From positions 1-64,000 of the forward strand of contig NZ_JBFAPK010000044.1 of NCBI RefSeq assembly GCF_040676675.1: DNA of 64,000 nucleotides. The letters run 5' to 3'. The translations under genes and the position numbers were made by a program. A model generated the notes under the pieces. That model searched no databases. It had not been told where the DNA came from and saw only the letters and a program-made list of their open reading frames with translations. The stretch comes from JBFAPK01 sp040676675. GTDB lineage: Bacteria > Actinomycetota > Actinomycetes > Mycobacteriales > Micromonosporaceae. The stretch's first letter is position 1, and each line of letters begins with the position of its first letter. Below, piece by piece: positions 6,850 to 15,260 of this stretch.

Positions 6850-9534
6850 TCACCCGCCGCAGCCGGCCGGTCCGGCCGGGTCGTCGGCCCGGCCACAGTG
6901 GTAGACCTCCCGCACCTCACCGGCGACGTCGGGGATCCGCTCCACCCGCATCAACGCGATCCGCTTGGCCTCCGGCCGCCCCGAGTCGGGCGGAAACCGG
7001 ATCAGGCCGGAGACGCCCGGATATCCCTGTCCCGCGTTCTGCCGCAGCACCTCGGCGTGGACCCCCACCGGGTTCACGGCCCGGGGCTCCCACGGCTGCT
7101 GCGGGCTGGCGTGCCGCAGCCGCGCGGCCAGGCTCTCCACCGCGCGGACCACCATCATCGCGGCGTCGTAGGCGAGGCTGACCCGCTCGCCCACCGGTGG
7201 CGCCGTACCGTCGACGCAGCGCGGCGGGTCGAGCAGGTCGGCCGCGCGGATCCAGTTCAGGAAGCTGCCCCGGCCGTTGTCGCCGGCCGCGCTGGCCCGG
7301 GCCAGCGCCGCGCAGGTGGCCAGGGACGCCTTCGACACGTACGTGAGGGGGATGTTGCCGGGCGCGGTGGCGCGCAGCCCGGGGTTGGCCATGTACCGGT
7401 TGACCGAGTCGTCGGCGAGCAGGTGGCGCGGCGGGTTGGCGCCGCACTTCTCCAGCTCGCGCAGGAACCCGTCGAACTCCGACCAGCGGCCGGCGAAGAA
7501 GAGCAGACCGGGGTAGCCGCACTCCTGGGTCAGGTGGCCGCCGGTCTGCCACGGCTGCGGCGGCGCCAGGCCGTCGCCGAACCGCTGTCGCAGCGCGTCG
7601 ACCAGGGTGTCCACGTAGAGGTCGTCGGCGCGGGAGCTGCCCTCCCCGGTGGTGTAGTACACGTGCGCCTCGCCGACCCGCAGCACCTTGCGGGCGTACT
7701 CCGCCACGAGCGTCGCCTGGTCCGCGTTCGGCGCCGACATCTGGAGGTAGAGCTTGGACTGCTGGTCGATGCCGTCGGCCGAGAGCGTCGGCGCGAGGGC
7801 GGGCAGGCCGATCCGGTTGAGGTCCCGCAGCGCGTCGACGGTGGCCCGCCGGCTGTCCACCAGCCCGACCACGCCGAGCAGCGTCGGGTCGTCCCGGGCC
7901 AGCTCCGCGAGCATCCGTACGGTCCGGGTGGCGTAGCGCATCTGCCGGCCGCCGTTGGCGACCACCACCCGGAGCAGCGCCGCCCCCTCCGCGCCGGCCG
8001 ACTCCTTGAGCAGCGCGTACTGCACCGCGGCCATCCCCTCCAACTCCTCGCGTTCGGAGACGTACGACTCCTCGCCGGGACCGGTGAGGGTGCCGGTCAG
8101 CGTGCCGAAGTAGACCAGGGTGAGGTACGGCCGGCGCCGCTCGCTGGCCTCCCACTCCTTCTCGGCGGCGGCGTTCTGCTGGAAGATCCGCTCCTGGACG
8201 CTGCGCAACCGGGGCTGGCCCGGATTGAAGACGTGCGCGGCGCTGTCGCTGTAGCCGATGCACTCGCCGTCGACCAGCTCGACCGAGATCCGCCCGGCGA
8301 ACGGTCGCGGATGACAGCCCACCCCCCAGCGGGCGCCCACCCAGAGCGCCCCGGTCGCCACCAGGACGAGGGCGAGCGCCACGGCCAGGACGCGCCGGGC
8401 CCACCACGGCGGGTCGGGCGCGACGAAGCCGACGGGGCCGCCGCGCGGCTGCGGCCCCGCCACCGGCCCGTCGAGCCCCAGCACGATCAGCCAGGCGCCG
8501 GGCCGCCGCAGCCGGCGGGTCTCCGGCAGTACGTCGGCCCACTCGTCGTACGCCTCGTCGGCGTCGGTGAGCGGGCGCGACTGGGGCAGCTCCGGCGGCG
8601 CGGTATCGCCCACGGCGACCACGAGCAGCGGGTCGTTGCGCCCGGTCTCGTTGCGTACGTCGCCGAGCAGCCGGACGATGGTGTGCCCGGCGTCGCCGGG
8701 TGCCACGTTCGCCAGCACCAGCATGGGATAGGCGGTACGCCGCCAGCCGGCCAGCCGCCACGGTGGGCGCCGGTACGCCTGCCGCAGGTCCTCCAGGAAC
8801 GCGTGCAGCAGCAGCTTGTTGACCTGTTCCGGCTGCTCGCCGTCGCGCCAGCCGGCGGTGAGGCGCTCGGCGAAGCCGAGGAAGGTCGCCGACTGCCGGG
8901 GCGCCAGGTACTGCTGGCGCATGAACCAGCGGTAGTGGCGGCCGAGCAGCGGTATCCGGCCGGAGATCGCGGCGCGGAACAGGACGCTGGGAATGGCCCG
9001 GCGGACCAGCCAGAGCAGGAACTGGGAGGCGGTGGCGACCATGTCGCCGCCACCACCGCCGGCGGTGGCCGCGAGCGGATCGGTGGCGGGCCGGGGCCCG
9101 TGCCGGTCGCGCAGGCGCCGGACCAGGGCCGCCCGGCTGTCGTCCAGGTCGAGGCCGTAGACCAGCGACTGGTGCATCAGCCAGTCCGCCAGCGGGTAGT
9201 GCCGGAACCGCAGCCGCTCCCCGCCGAACGCCTCCAGCGACAGCTGCCGGTAGATCGCCCGCAGCGTCGTCGGTACGTCGTTCTCCGGCTGCGCCGCCAC
9301 GTCGATCAGTACGTGCGGTACCCGGCGCCGGTGGCCCTGGGTCGCGGCCCGGCGCAGCAGGGTGGTCACGTCGGCGGCGTCGCCGGAGCGGACCAGCCAG
9401 AACAGGGGGAGGCGCCGGTCGGTGCGCCGGGGCCGGCGCAGCAGCCGGGCGAGGAGGGCGAAGAACTCCTGCCCGCCGGCGGGGAGCCGGATCCGGTCCG
9501 GCGCCGGCTGATCCTGGGCGGCGAGGCCCGTCAT
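6850..9534 (-). CDS. Membrane protein: cytosolic N-domain fused to ABC-type solute-binding sensor
   Basis: An 894-residue protein. Residues 1-375 are predicted cytosolic, with alternating strands (LPLFWLVRSG, RVPHVLIDVA, YPMLVLANVAPG, DPLLVVAVGD) resembling the core of a STAND-like NTPase but without a Walker A loop. One transmembrane helix follows (about 380-400). The rest resembles type 1 periplasmic-binding proteins of the branched-chain amino-acid (Leu/Ile/Val-binding) kind: a two-lobed domain with LLGVVGLVDSRRATVDALRDL and a later YDAAMMVVRAVESLA helix. ATG 9534 is set by GGAGGTG upstream. There is no permease or ATPase gene nearby, so it is more likely a receptor passing an extracellular binding signal to the cytosolic domain than a transporter part. 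That role is an inference. Confidence 0.75.
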   Translation of the reverse strand: MTGLAAQDQPAPDRIRLPAGGQEFFALLARLLRRPRRTDRRLPLFWLVRSGDAADVTTLLRRAATQGHRRRVPHVLIDVAAQPENDVPTTLRAIYRQLSLEAFGGERLRFRHYPLADWLMHQSLVYGLDLDDSRAALVRRLRDRHGPRPATDPLAATAGGGGGDMVATASQFLLWLVRRAIPSVLFRAAISGRIPLLGRHYRWFMRQQYLAPRQSATFLGFAERLTAGWRDGEQPEQVNKLLLHAFLEDLRQAYRRPPWRLAGWRRTAYPMLVLANVAPGDAGHTIVRLLGDVRNETGRNDPLLVVAVGDTAPPELPQSRPLTDADEAYDEWADVLPETRRLRRPGAWLIVLGLDGPVAGPQPRGGPVGFVAPDPPWWARRVLAVALALVLVATGALWVGARWGVGCHPRPFAGRISVELVDGECIGYSDSAAHVFNPGQPRLRSVQERIFQQNAAAEKEWEASERRRPYLTLVYFGTLTGTLTGPGEESYVSEREELEGMAAVQYALLKESAGAEGAALLRVVVANGGRQMRYATRTVRMLAELARDDPTLLGVVGLVDSRRATVDALRDLNRIGLPALAPTLSADGIDQQSKLYLQMSAPNADQATLVAEYARKVLRVGEAHVYYTTGEGSSRADDLYVDTLVDALRQRFGDGLAPPQPWQTGGHLTQECGYPGLLFFAGRWSEFDGFLRELEKCGANPPRHLLADDSVNRYMANPGLRATAPGNIPLTYVSKASLATCAALARASAAGDNGRGSFLNWIRAADLLDPPRCVDGTAPPVGERVSLAYDAAMMVVRAVESLAARLRHASPQQPWEPRAVNPVGVHAEVLRQNAGQGYPGVSGLIRFPPDSGRPEAKRIALMRVERIPDVAGEVREVYHCGRADDPAGPAGCGG

Positions 9535-9735
9535 CGCACACCTCCACCGTGGCCGAGCGTGACTTAACAGATGACCACAGTGTTCATCGCGGCGGCAATA
9601 GCCGGTCCGGAGGAGGCCTACGGCGGTTTTGCCAGGGAGAAATCGGGTTCGAGCGTTTTGCCCGGCCATGCGCGATATGTTCAGGCCCGAGGTTGGCGGG
9701 GGCGGGCGTCGCGGGCGCGCGTCCGGAGGGGACGG

Positions 9736-10701
9736 ATGATGGTTGCCGTTGGCTACACGCTGCTCTGCGAGCAGAGCGGCCCGACGGAACTGATCGACTA
9801 CGCGGTACGGGCCGAGGAGGCCGGCTTCGACCAACTGTTGATCTCCGACCACTACAACCCGTGGCTGACGGAGCAGGGACACTGCCCGTACACCTGGTCC
9901 GTGCTGGGCGCGGTCGCGCACGCCACCGGCCGGATCGAGCTGATGACGTACTCGACCTGCCCGATCCGCCGCTACCACCCGGCCGTGGTGGCGCAGAAGG
10001 CCGCGACCATCGGAGTCATCTCCCAGGGGCGCTTCACCCTCGGCCTCGGCGCCGGGGAGAACCTGAACGAGCACGTGGTCGGCGCCTGGCCGCACGTGGC
10101 GCAGCGGCACGAGATGTTCGAGGAGGCCGTGCAGATCATCCGGCCGCTGCTCGACGGCGAGGTGCTCAGCTTCTCCGGCAACCACTACGAGGTGCCCGAG
10201 GCGTACCTCTGGGACCGGCCGGAGCGGCCCGTACCGATGGCCATGGCCGCCTCGGGGCCGGAATCGTGCCGCCTCGCCGGCGAGTACGCCGATGGGCTGA
10301 TCGCCGTGCAGCCCGAGCCGCGACTGGGCGAGATGTTCGACCGGGCCGGCGGCGCCGGCAAGCCGCGGTACGGCCAGCTCGCGGTCTGCTACGGCACGGA
10401 CGAGGCCCACTGCCGCCAGGTGGTGTACGACCAGTGGCGGTGGTTCGGGCTGGGCTGGAAGGTCATGGCCGAGCTGCCCGAACCCCACTCCTTCGCCGCC
10501 GCCAGCCAGTTCGTCCGGGAGGAGGACGTGGCCGCCTCGGTGCCCTGCGGGCCCGACGTCGACGCGCACGTGGCCGCGTTCAAGAAGTTCGTCGACGCCG
10601 GCTTCACCCACGTCGGCCTGGTCCAGGTCGGCAACGGCGGCCAGCGCGAGTTCCTGGACTGGGCGGGCCGCGAGTTGCTGCCCCGGCTCCGCCGGCTGTA
10701 G
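9736..10701 (+). CDS. LLM-class (F420-dependent type) oxidoreductase
   Basis: A 321-residue luciferase-like TIM-barrel enzyme of the group related to F420-dependent glucose-6-phosphate dehydrogenase. It begins on the first barrel strand (VAVGYTLLCEQ) and contains SDHYNPW, TLGLGAGENLNEH and MAASGPESCRLAGEYADGL, matching the cofactor-binding loops of the group. A ribosome site GGAGGGG at 9725-9731 serves ATG 9736 or the adjacent ATG 9739; the longer upstream frame has no such site. It probably moves hydride between F420 and an unknown substrate in the cytosol. It is a single gene, divergent from the sensor protein and convergent with map. Confidence 0.85.
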   Translation: MMVAVGYTLLCEQSGPTELIDYAVRAEEAGFDQLLISDHYNPWLTEQGHCPYTWSVLGAVAHATGRIELMTYSTCPIRRYHPAVVAQKAATIGVISQGRFTLGLGAGENLNEHVVGAWPHVAQRHEMFEEAVQIIRPLLDGEVLSFSGNHYEVPEAYLWDRPERPVPMAMAASGPESCRLAGEYADGLIAVQPEPRLGEMFDRAGGAGKPRYGQLAVCYGTDEAHCRQVVYDQWRWFGLGWKVMAELPEPHSFAAASQFVREEDVAASVPCGPDVDAHVAAFKKFVDAGFTHVGLVQVGNGGQREFLDWAGRELLPRLRRL

Positions 10702-10793
10702 CCAGGTCACGAGCCCGCGCGGCCGACGCCGGTCCCGCCACGCCGAAGGTCCCGCCAATTCGGAGGTCTCGTCACGTCGGGCTCGCGCGACGA

Positions 10794-10868
10794 AGATCGT
10801 GCTACTGCCCGCATGCAGGGGCCTCGGCGCGCCGGGGAAGGCCCTGTTTCCGGGCGGTAGCACGATCT
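10794..10868. terminator. Imperfect long inverted repeat between convergent genes
   Basis: Left arm AGATCGTGCTACTGCCCG and, after a GC-rich centre, right arm CGGGCGGTAGCACGATCT differ at one pair. The structure lies between the 3' ends of the oxidoreductase and map genes and probably terminates both transcripts. Confidence 0.6.
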
Positions 10869-10894
10869 CGCGACGGGCACGATCTCGCGACGGG
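10861..10894. repeat. Exact 17-bp tandem duplication
   Basis: CACGATCTCGCGACGGG occurs twice head to tail (10861-10877 and 10878-10894). The first copy overlaps the right arm of the convergent-gene hairpin, suggesting a slipped-strand duplication at the hairpin foot. Confidence 0.85.
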
Positions 10895-10911
10895 CCGGAC
10901 CGCGCGGCGGG

Positions 10912-11679
10912 CTACGGCGCGGTGAGCACCACGGGGCCGTCGGCGGTGACGGCGATGGTGTGCTCGGCGTGGGCGGCCCGGCTGCCGTCGGCGGTGACGA
11001 CGGTCCAGCCGTCCGGGGCGGTACGGCAGCGCCGGTCGCCGCCCTCGACGAACATCGGCTCGATCGCGATGACCAGGCCCGGGCGCAGTTCGAAGCCCTG
11101 GTGGGGGCGGCCGGTGTTGGGTACGAACGGCTCCTCGTGCATGGCGTGGCCGACGCCGTGCCCGCCGAGCCCGTCGGGTTGCCCGTACCCGGCCTCGCGG
11201 GCGACGGTCTCGATGGCGTGCGAGATGTCGCCGATGCGGGCGCCGGGCCGGGCGGCGGCGATGCCGGCCGCGAGCGCCCGCTCGGTCGTCTCGGTGAGGC
11301 GCCGGGCGGATCCGTCGATCTCGCCGATTCCCACGGTGATCGCGGCGTCGCCGTGGAAACCGTCGAGTTCCGCGCCGAAGTCGATGGAGAGCAGGTCGCC
11401 GTCGCGCAGCACCCGTCGGTCGGGGATGCCGTGCACGACCGCGTCGTTCACCGAGAGGCAGAGCACGCCCGGGTACGGCGTCGGCGCCCAGGACGGGTGG
11501 TAGTCGCGGAACGACGACTTCGCCCCGGCGCTCGTGAGCATCTCGTCGGCGAGCGCGTCGAGGTCGCTCAGCCGTACGCCGGCCCGGGCCGCCGCGGCGA
11601 CGGCCGCCAGGGTACGGGCGACGATCCGGCCTGCCTCGCGCATCACCGCGATCTCGGCTTCTGATTTCAGCTCGACCAT
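10912..11679 (-). CDS. map: Type I methionine aminopeptidase
   Basis: A 255-residue metalloprotease that removes the N-terminal Met from new proteins. All five metal ligands of the family are visible: the two Asp of SIDFGAELDGFHGDAA, the His of GHGVGHAMHEEP, the Glu of AIEPMF and the Glu of HAEHTI. ATG 11679 gives the canonical start MVELKSEAE; the frame runs on upstream but with no family similarity. There is no ribosome site, and an AT-rich dyad lies 4-18 bases upstream, so the message may be leaderless. It stands alone rather than in the ribosomal-protein/adk cluster, as expected of the second, accessory map gene common in actinobacteria. Confidence 0.93.
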   Translation of the reverse strand: MVELKSEAEIAVMREAGRIVARTLAAVAAAARAGVRLSDLDALADEMLTSAGAKSSFRDYHPSWAPTPYPGVLCLSVNDAVVHGIPDRRVLRDGDLLSIDFGAELDGFHGDAAITVGIGEIDGSARRLTETTERALAAGIAAARPGARIGDISHAIETVAREAGYGQPDGLGGHGVGHAMHEEPFVPNTGRPHQGFELRPGLVIAIEPMFVEGGDRRCRTAPDGWTVVTADGSRAAHAEHTIAVTADGPVVLTAP

Positions 11680-11683
11680 GCCC

Positions 11684-11697
11684 GGTATTTTAATACC
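11684..11697 (-). promoter_or_regulatory. AT-rich dyad at the map start
   Basis: GGTATT-TT-AATACC is a perfect 6-bp inverted repeat in very GC-rich surroundings, ending 4 bases before the map ATG. On the coding strand it reads GGTATTAAAATACC and could be a -10 region overlapped by an operator. The regulator is unknown. Confidence 0.5.
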
Positions 11698-11879
11698 AGC
11701 ACGAGTGCCGACACCCCGTCGACCGCGGACGAACGCGCGCGCGGCCCGCCCCTCGGGCCGGCGCCGCGACGAACCGGCGGCGCGGTCGCCGGTGCGCGTG
11801 CCGGGTTCGGCCCGAGGCGGCCGCCTCCGCCACGCGATCGGCGGCGGCCGGGTAACGACGGGCAGCACGGCCCGTCCCC

Positions 11880-11939
11880 GCGATCTAGGGCAAATCCTCG
11901 TGATTGGAGATCAACTCACGAGGATTTGCCCTAGATCGC
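11880..11939. terminator. Perfect 24-bp inverted repeat downstream of kdpE
   Basis: Arms 11880-11903 and 11916-11939 are perfect complements (left arm starts GCGATCTAGGGCAAATCC) with a 12-base loop TTGGAGATCAAC. The stop codon of kdpE is 8 bases away, so termination of the kdp operon is the simplest role. The stem is much more AT-rich than its surroundings and has no T-tract, which also fits a mobile repeat or a structured RNA. Confidence 0.7.
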
Positions 11940-11946
11940 CGGGGGG

Positions 11947-12627
11947 CTACGGCTGGAAGCGGTACCCCATGCCCGGCTCGGTGAGCAGGTGGCGCGGCCG
12001 GGCCGGGTCGTCCTCCAGCTTGCGGCGCAGCTGGGCCAGGTACTGGCGCAGGTAGTTGGTCTCCGACTGGTACTGCGGACCCCAGACGTCGTGCAGCAGT
12101 TGGCGCTGGCTGACCAGCCGGCCGGGGTTGCGGACCAGGATCTCCAGCAGGTGCCACTCGGTCGGCGTCAGCCGTACCTCCCGCCCGTCGTCCCCGCGCA
12201 CGGTACGGGCGGCCAGGTCGACCGCGTACCGACCGACGGTCACCACGGGCGGGGTCTCGCCGGAGCCGCTGGTCCGCCGGGCCACCGCCCGGACCCGGGC
12301 GAGCAGCTCGTCGACGCCGAAGGGCTTGGTCACGTAGTCGTCCGCCCCCGCGTCGAGCGCGGCCACCTTGTCCTGGCTGCCGGCCCGGCCGGAGAGCACG
12401 ATGATCGGGATGTTCGTCCAGCCGCGTAGCCCCCGGATCACCTCGACGCCGTCCATGTCGGGCAGGCCGAGGTCCAGCACCACGAGGTCGGGCGGATGGC
12501 TGGCGGCCAGGCGCAGCGCGGCCGTACCGTCGCCGGCCACCGCGACCTCGTACCGGCGGGCGCGCAGGTTGATCTGTAGCGCCCGCAGGATCTGCGGCTC
12601 GTCGTCGACCACCAGTACCCGCGTCAT
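11947..12627 (-). CDS. kdpE: KdpE response regulator
   Basis: A 226-residue OmpR-type response regulator. The receiver domain (1-120) has the acidic pair VDDE, the phospho-acceptor Asp of VVLDLGLPD (about 52) and the Lys of VTKPFG. The C-terminal winged helix ends with TNYLRQYLAQLRRKLE and the RHLLTEPGMGYRFQP hairpin typical of the family. Its ATG overlaps the kdpD stop by 4 bases (ATGA), so the two are translationally coupled. Phosphorylated KdpE activates kdpFABC under potassium limitation in other bacteria; a direct-repeat site fitting it lies upstream of the kdp structural genes. Confidence 0.95.
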   Translation of the reverse strand: MTRVLVVDDEPQILRALQINLRARRYEVAVAGDGTAALRLAASHPPDLVVLDLGLPDMDGVEVIRGLRGWTNIPIIVLSGRAGSQDKVAALDAGADDYVTKPFGVDELLARVRAVARRTSGSGETPPVVTVGRYAVDLAARTVRGDDGREVRLTPTEWHLLEILVRNPGRLVSQRQLLHDVWGPQYQSETNYLRQYLAQLRRKLEDDPARPRHLLTEPGMGYRFQP

Positions 12628-15182
12628 CTGCTGCCTCCCGCGTTCTCGGACGGCTCGGTCGAGGGGAGGCTGAGCACCATGGTGAGCCCGCCGCCCGGGG
12701 TCTGTTCCGGCACGAGGCCGCCCCCCATCGCCTCGGCCAGCCCCCGGGACAGCGCCAGGCCGAGACCGACGCCGGCGTGGTTGTCCCGGTCGCCGAGCCG
12801 TTGGAACGGCAGGAAGACCTGCGCCCACTCGCCCGGCGGGATGCCCGGCCCCTGGTCGACCACGCGCAGCTCGACCTGCCCGCCGTGCTCGCTCGCGGTC
12901 ACCAGCGGCGGCCGGTCCGGCGGGCTGAACCGCAGCGCGTTGGCGACCAGGTTCACCAGCACCCGCTCCAGCAGCCCCGGATCGGCCCGTACCGCCGGCA
13001 GGTCGGTGGCCAGGCTCACGCGCACCGGGCGCGCCGCCTCCCCGAGTTCGTCCAGGGCGTGCGACACCGCGTCCTCGAGCCCGAGCGCCACCAGCGACAG
13101 CCCGAGCGCGCCGGCCTGCAACCGACTCATGTCCAGCAGGTTCGCCACCAGCCGGGCGAGCCGGTCCAGCGACTCGTCGGCGGTGGCGAGCAGCTCGTCC
13201 CGGTCGGCCTCGTCGAACTCGACCTCGGGGCTGCGCAGGCTGGTCACGGCCGCCTTCGCCGAGGCAAGCGGGGTACGCAGGTCGTGGCTCACGGCCGCCA
13301 ACAGGGCCGTACGCATCCGGTCGGCCTCGGCCAGCGGCCGGGCGGTGGCGGCCTCCTCGGCCAGCCGCTCCTGCCGCAGGGCCACCGCCGCCTGCGCCGC
13401 GAACGCCTCGACGATGCGCCGGTCCCCGGCGGCGAGGACCCCGCCCCGCAGCACCAGCGAGAGGTCCTCGTCGACGCGTACCGTCACGTCCCCGGCGGCG
13501 GGGGTGCCGCACTGTTCGGCGCCGACGCCGGCCGCGATCCGCCACGCCCGCGGGTCGCGCTGCCGGTCCGGCCCGGACTGCGCCTCGGGCACCCGTTCCA
13601 GCAGGGTGACCGAGGTGAGCCCGAAGGTCTCCCGGAGCCGCTCCAGCAGCGCGGTCAGCGGGCGGCCGCCGCGCAGCACGCTGCCGGCCACGCTGGCCAG
13701 TGTCTGCGCGTCGGCGCCGGCCTGCGCCGCGTCCCGGGTACGCCGCGCGGCGAGGTCCACCACGGCGCTGACCGCACCGGCGAGGACGAGGAAGACCGCC
13801 AGGGCCAGCAGGTTCTCCCGCTCGGCGATGGTGAAGGCGTGCACCGGCGGGGTGAAGAAGTAGTTGATCAGCAGGGACCCGCCGAGCGCGGCGAGTAGCG
13901 CCGGCCAGAGGCCGCCGACCAGCGCCACGGTGATCACCAGGGCCAGGAAGAGCAGGATGTCGCTGGTCAGCGAGAGGCTGTCCGCCGCGAGCCGGAGCAG
14001 GTACGTCAGCAGCGGGATGCCGCCGACCGCCAGCGCGAAGCCGGCGACGCGGCGGCGGCGGGAGAGCGCGCTGGTGGGCCGGAGCGGTCGCCGCCCCCGG
14101 CCGATCTGCTCGTGCGTCACGAGGTGCACGTCGATCGGCCCGGAGTGCGCCACGGTGGTGACCCCGACGCCGGGGGAGAGGACCTGGGCGACCCGACCCC
14201 GGCGGCTGGCGCCCAGCACGATCTGGGTGGCGTTGACCCCGCGCGCGAACTCCAGCAGCGCCGCGGGGATGTCGTCGCCGGCCACCTGGTGGTACGTCCC
14301 GCCGAGGCTCTCCACCAGCGCCTGCTGGCGGGTCAGCTGGGTGGGGTCGGGTCCGGCGAGCCCGTCGCTGCGGGCCACGTGCACGGCGAGCAGCTCGGCG
14401 CCCCGGGCGGTACGGGCGGCGATCCGGGCGGCCCGGCGGATCAGCGTCTCGCCCTCCGGGCCGCCGGTCAGCGCGACCACCACCCGCTCGCGCGCCTCCC
14501 AGGTCTCGCCGATGCCCTGCTCGGCCCGGTAGCGGTCGAGCTGGTCGTCGACCTTGTCGGCGAGCCAGAGCAGCGCCAGCTCGCGCAGGGCGGTGAGGTT
14601 GCCGACCCGGAAGTAGTTGCCCAGCGCCGCGTCGACCTTGTCGGGACGGTAGACGTTGCCGTGCGCCATCCGCCGGCGCAGCGCCTCCGGGGTCATGTCG
14701 ACCAGCTCGACCTGCTCGGCGCCGCGGACGACCTCGTCCGGTACCGTCTCCCGCTGCGCCACTCCGGTGATCTGCTCGACCACGTCGTTGAGGGACTCCA
14801 GGTGCTGGATGTTGACCGTGGTCAGCACCTCGATGCCGGCGTCGAGCAGTTCGTGGATGTCCTGCCACCGCTTGGCGTTGCGCGAGCCGGGCACGTTGGT
14901 GTGGGCCAGCTCGTCCACAACGGCCACCTCGGGGTGGCGGGCCAGCACCGCGTCGAGGTCCATCTCGGTGAACTCCGCGCCCCGGTAGGTGACCGGGCGG
15001 CGGGGCACGGTCTCCAGGTCACCGAGCATCTGCGCGGTGTGCTTGCGCCCGTGTGTCTCGACGAACCCGACGACGACGTCGGTGCCGCGCTCCCGGCGGC
15101 GGTGTGCCTCCTCCAGCATCGCGTAGGTCTTGCCCACGCCGGGGGCCGCCCCGAGGTAGATCCGCAGCTGACCGCGTGTCAC
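12624..15182 (-). CDS. kdpD: KdpD sensor histidine kinase
   Basis: An 852-residue sensor. The N-terminal KdpD domain carries the Walker A motif GAAPGVGKT (about 11-19) and Walker B VVDELAHTN. A USP-like domain follows (about 245-365), then four closely spaced membrane helices (about 395-490), a GAF-like region, the H-box AAVSHDLRTPLAS (about 645) and the N, G1 and G2 boxes (NLVANALRFS, VVDQGPGI, GVGLGLALS). It phosphorylates KdpE when potassium or turgor is low. Start GTG 15182 lies just beyond a hairpin that separates it from kdpC, so kdpDE may be expressed below the level of kdpFABC. Confidence 0.95.
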   Translation of the reverse strand: MTRGQLRIYLGAAPGVGKTYAMLEEAHRRRERGTDVVVGFVETHGRKHTAQMLGDLETVPRRPVTYRGAEFTEMDLDAVLARHPEVAVVDELAHTNVPGSRNAKRWQDIHELLDAGIEVLTTVNIQHLESLNDVVEQITGVAQRETVPDEVVRGAEQVELVDMTPEALRRRMAHGNVYRPDKVDAALGNYFRVGNLTALRELALLWLADKVDDQLDRYRAEQGIGETWEARERVVVALTGGPEGETLIRRAARIAARTARGAELLAVHVARSDGLAGPDPTQLTRQQALVESLGGTYHQVAGDDIPAALLEFARGVNATQIVLGASRRGRVAQVLSPGVGVTTVAHSGPIDVHLVTHEQIGRGRRPLRPTSALSRRRRVAGFALAVGGIPLLTYLLRLAADSLSLTSDILLFLALVITVALVGGLWPALLAALGGSLLINYFFTPPVHAFTIAERENLLALAVFLVLAGAVSAVVDLAARRTRDAAQAGADAQTLASVAGSVLRGGRPLTALLERLRETFGLTSVTLLERVPEAQSGPDRQRDPRAWRIAAGVGAEQCGTPAAGDVTVRVDEDLSLVLRGGVLAAGDRRIVEAFAAQAAVALRQERLAEEAATARPLAEADRMRTALLAAVSHDLRTPLASAKAAVTSLRSPEVEFDEADRDELLATADESLDRLARLVANLLDMSRLQAGALGLSLVALGLEDAVSHALDELGEAARPVRVSLATDLPAVRADPGLLERVLVNLVANALRFSPPDRPPLVTASEHGGQVELRVVDQGPGIPPGEWAQVFLPFQRLGDRDNHAGVGLGLALSRGLAEAMGGGLVPEQTPGGGLTMVLSLPSTEPSENAGGSR

Positions 15183-15205
15183 GTCGTATCCCGTCGTCGT
15201 CCAGG

Positions 15206-15252
15206 GGGAAGGGGCCCTGTCCTCGCCCTCTGTACCACAGGGGCCCCTTCCC
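15206..15252 (-). terminator. Hairpin between kdpC and kdpD
   Basis: GGGAAGGGGCCCTGT (15206-15220) pairs with ACAGGGGCCCCTTCCC (15237-15252), with one bulged base and a 16-base loop. It lies in the 78-base gap after kdpC and 24 bases before the kdpD start. It is a probable partial terminator or processing stem that sets regulator below transporter output. Confidence 0.6.
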
Positions 15253-15260
15253 GACCGTTC

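Noticed and set aside
6850..9534. Transport function for the solute-binding fusion
   Set aside because: No permease or ATPase gene is adjacent, and the cytosolic domain and single membrane helix fit a receptor better.
6898..9567. 889-residue plus-strand frame
   Set aside because: Mirror of the sensor protein gene; low-complexity composition with many Arg/Pro/Gly.
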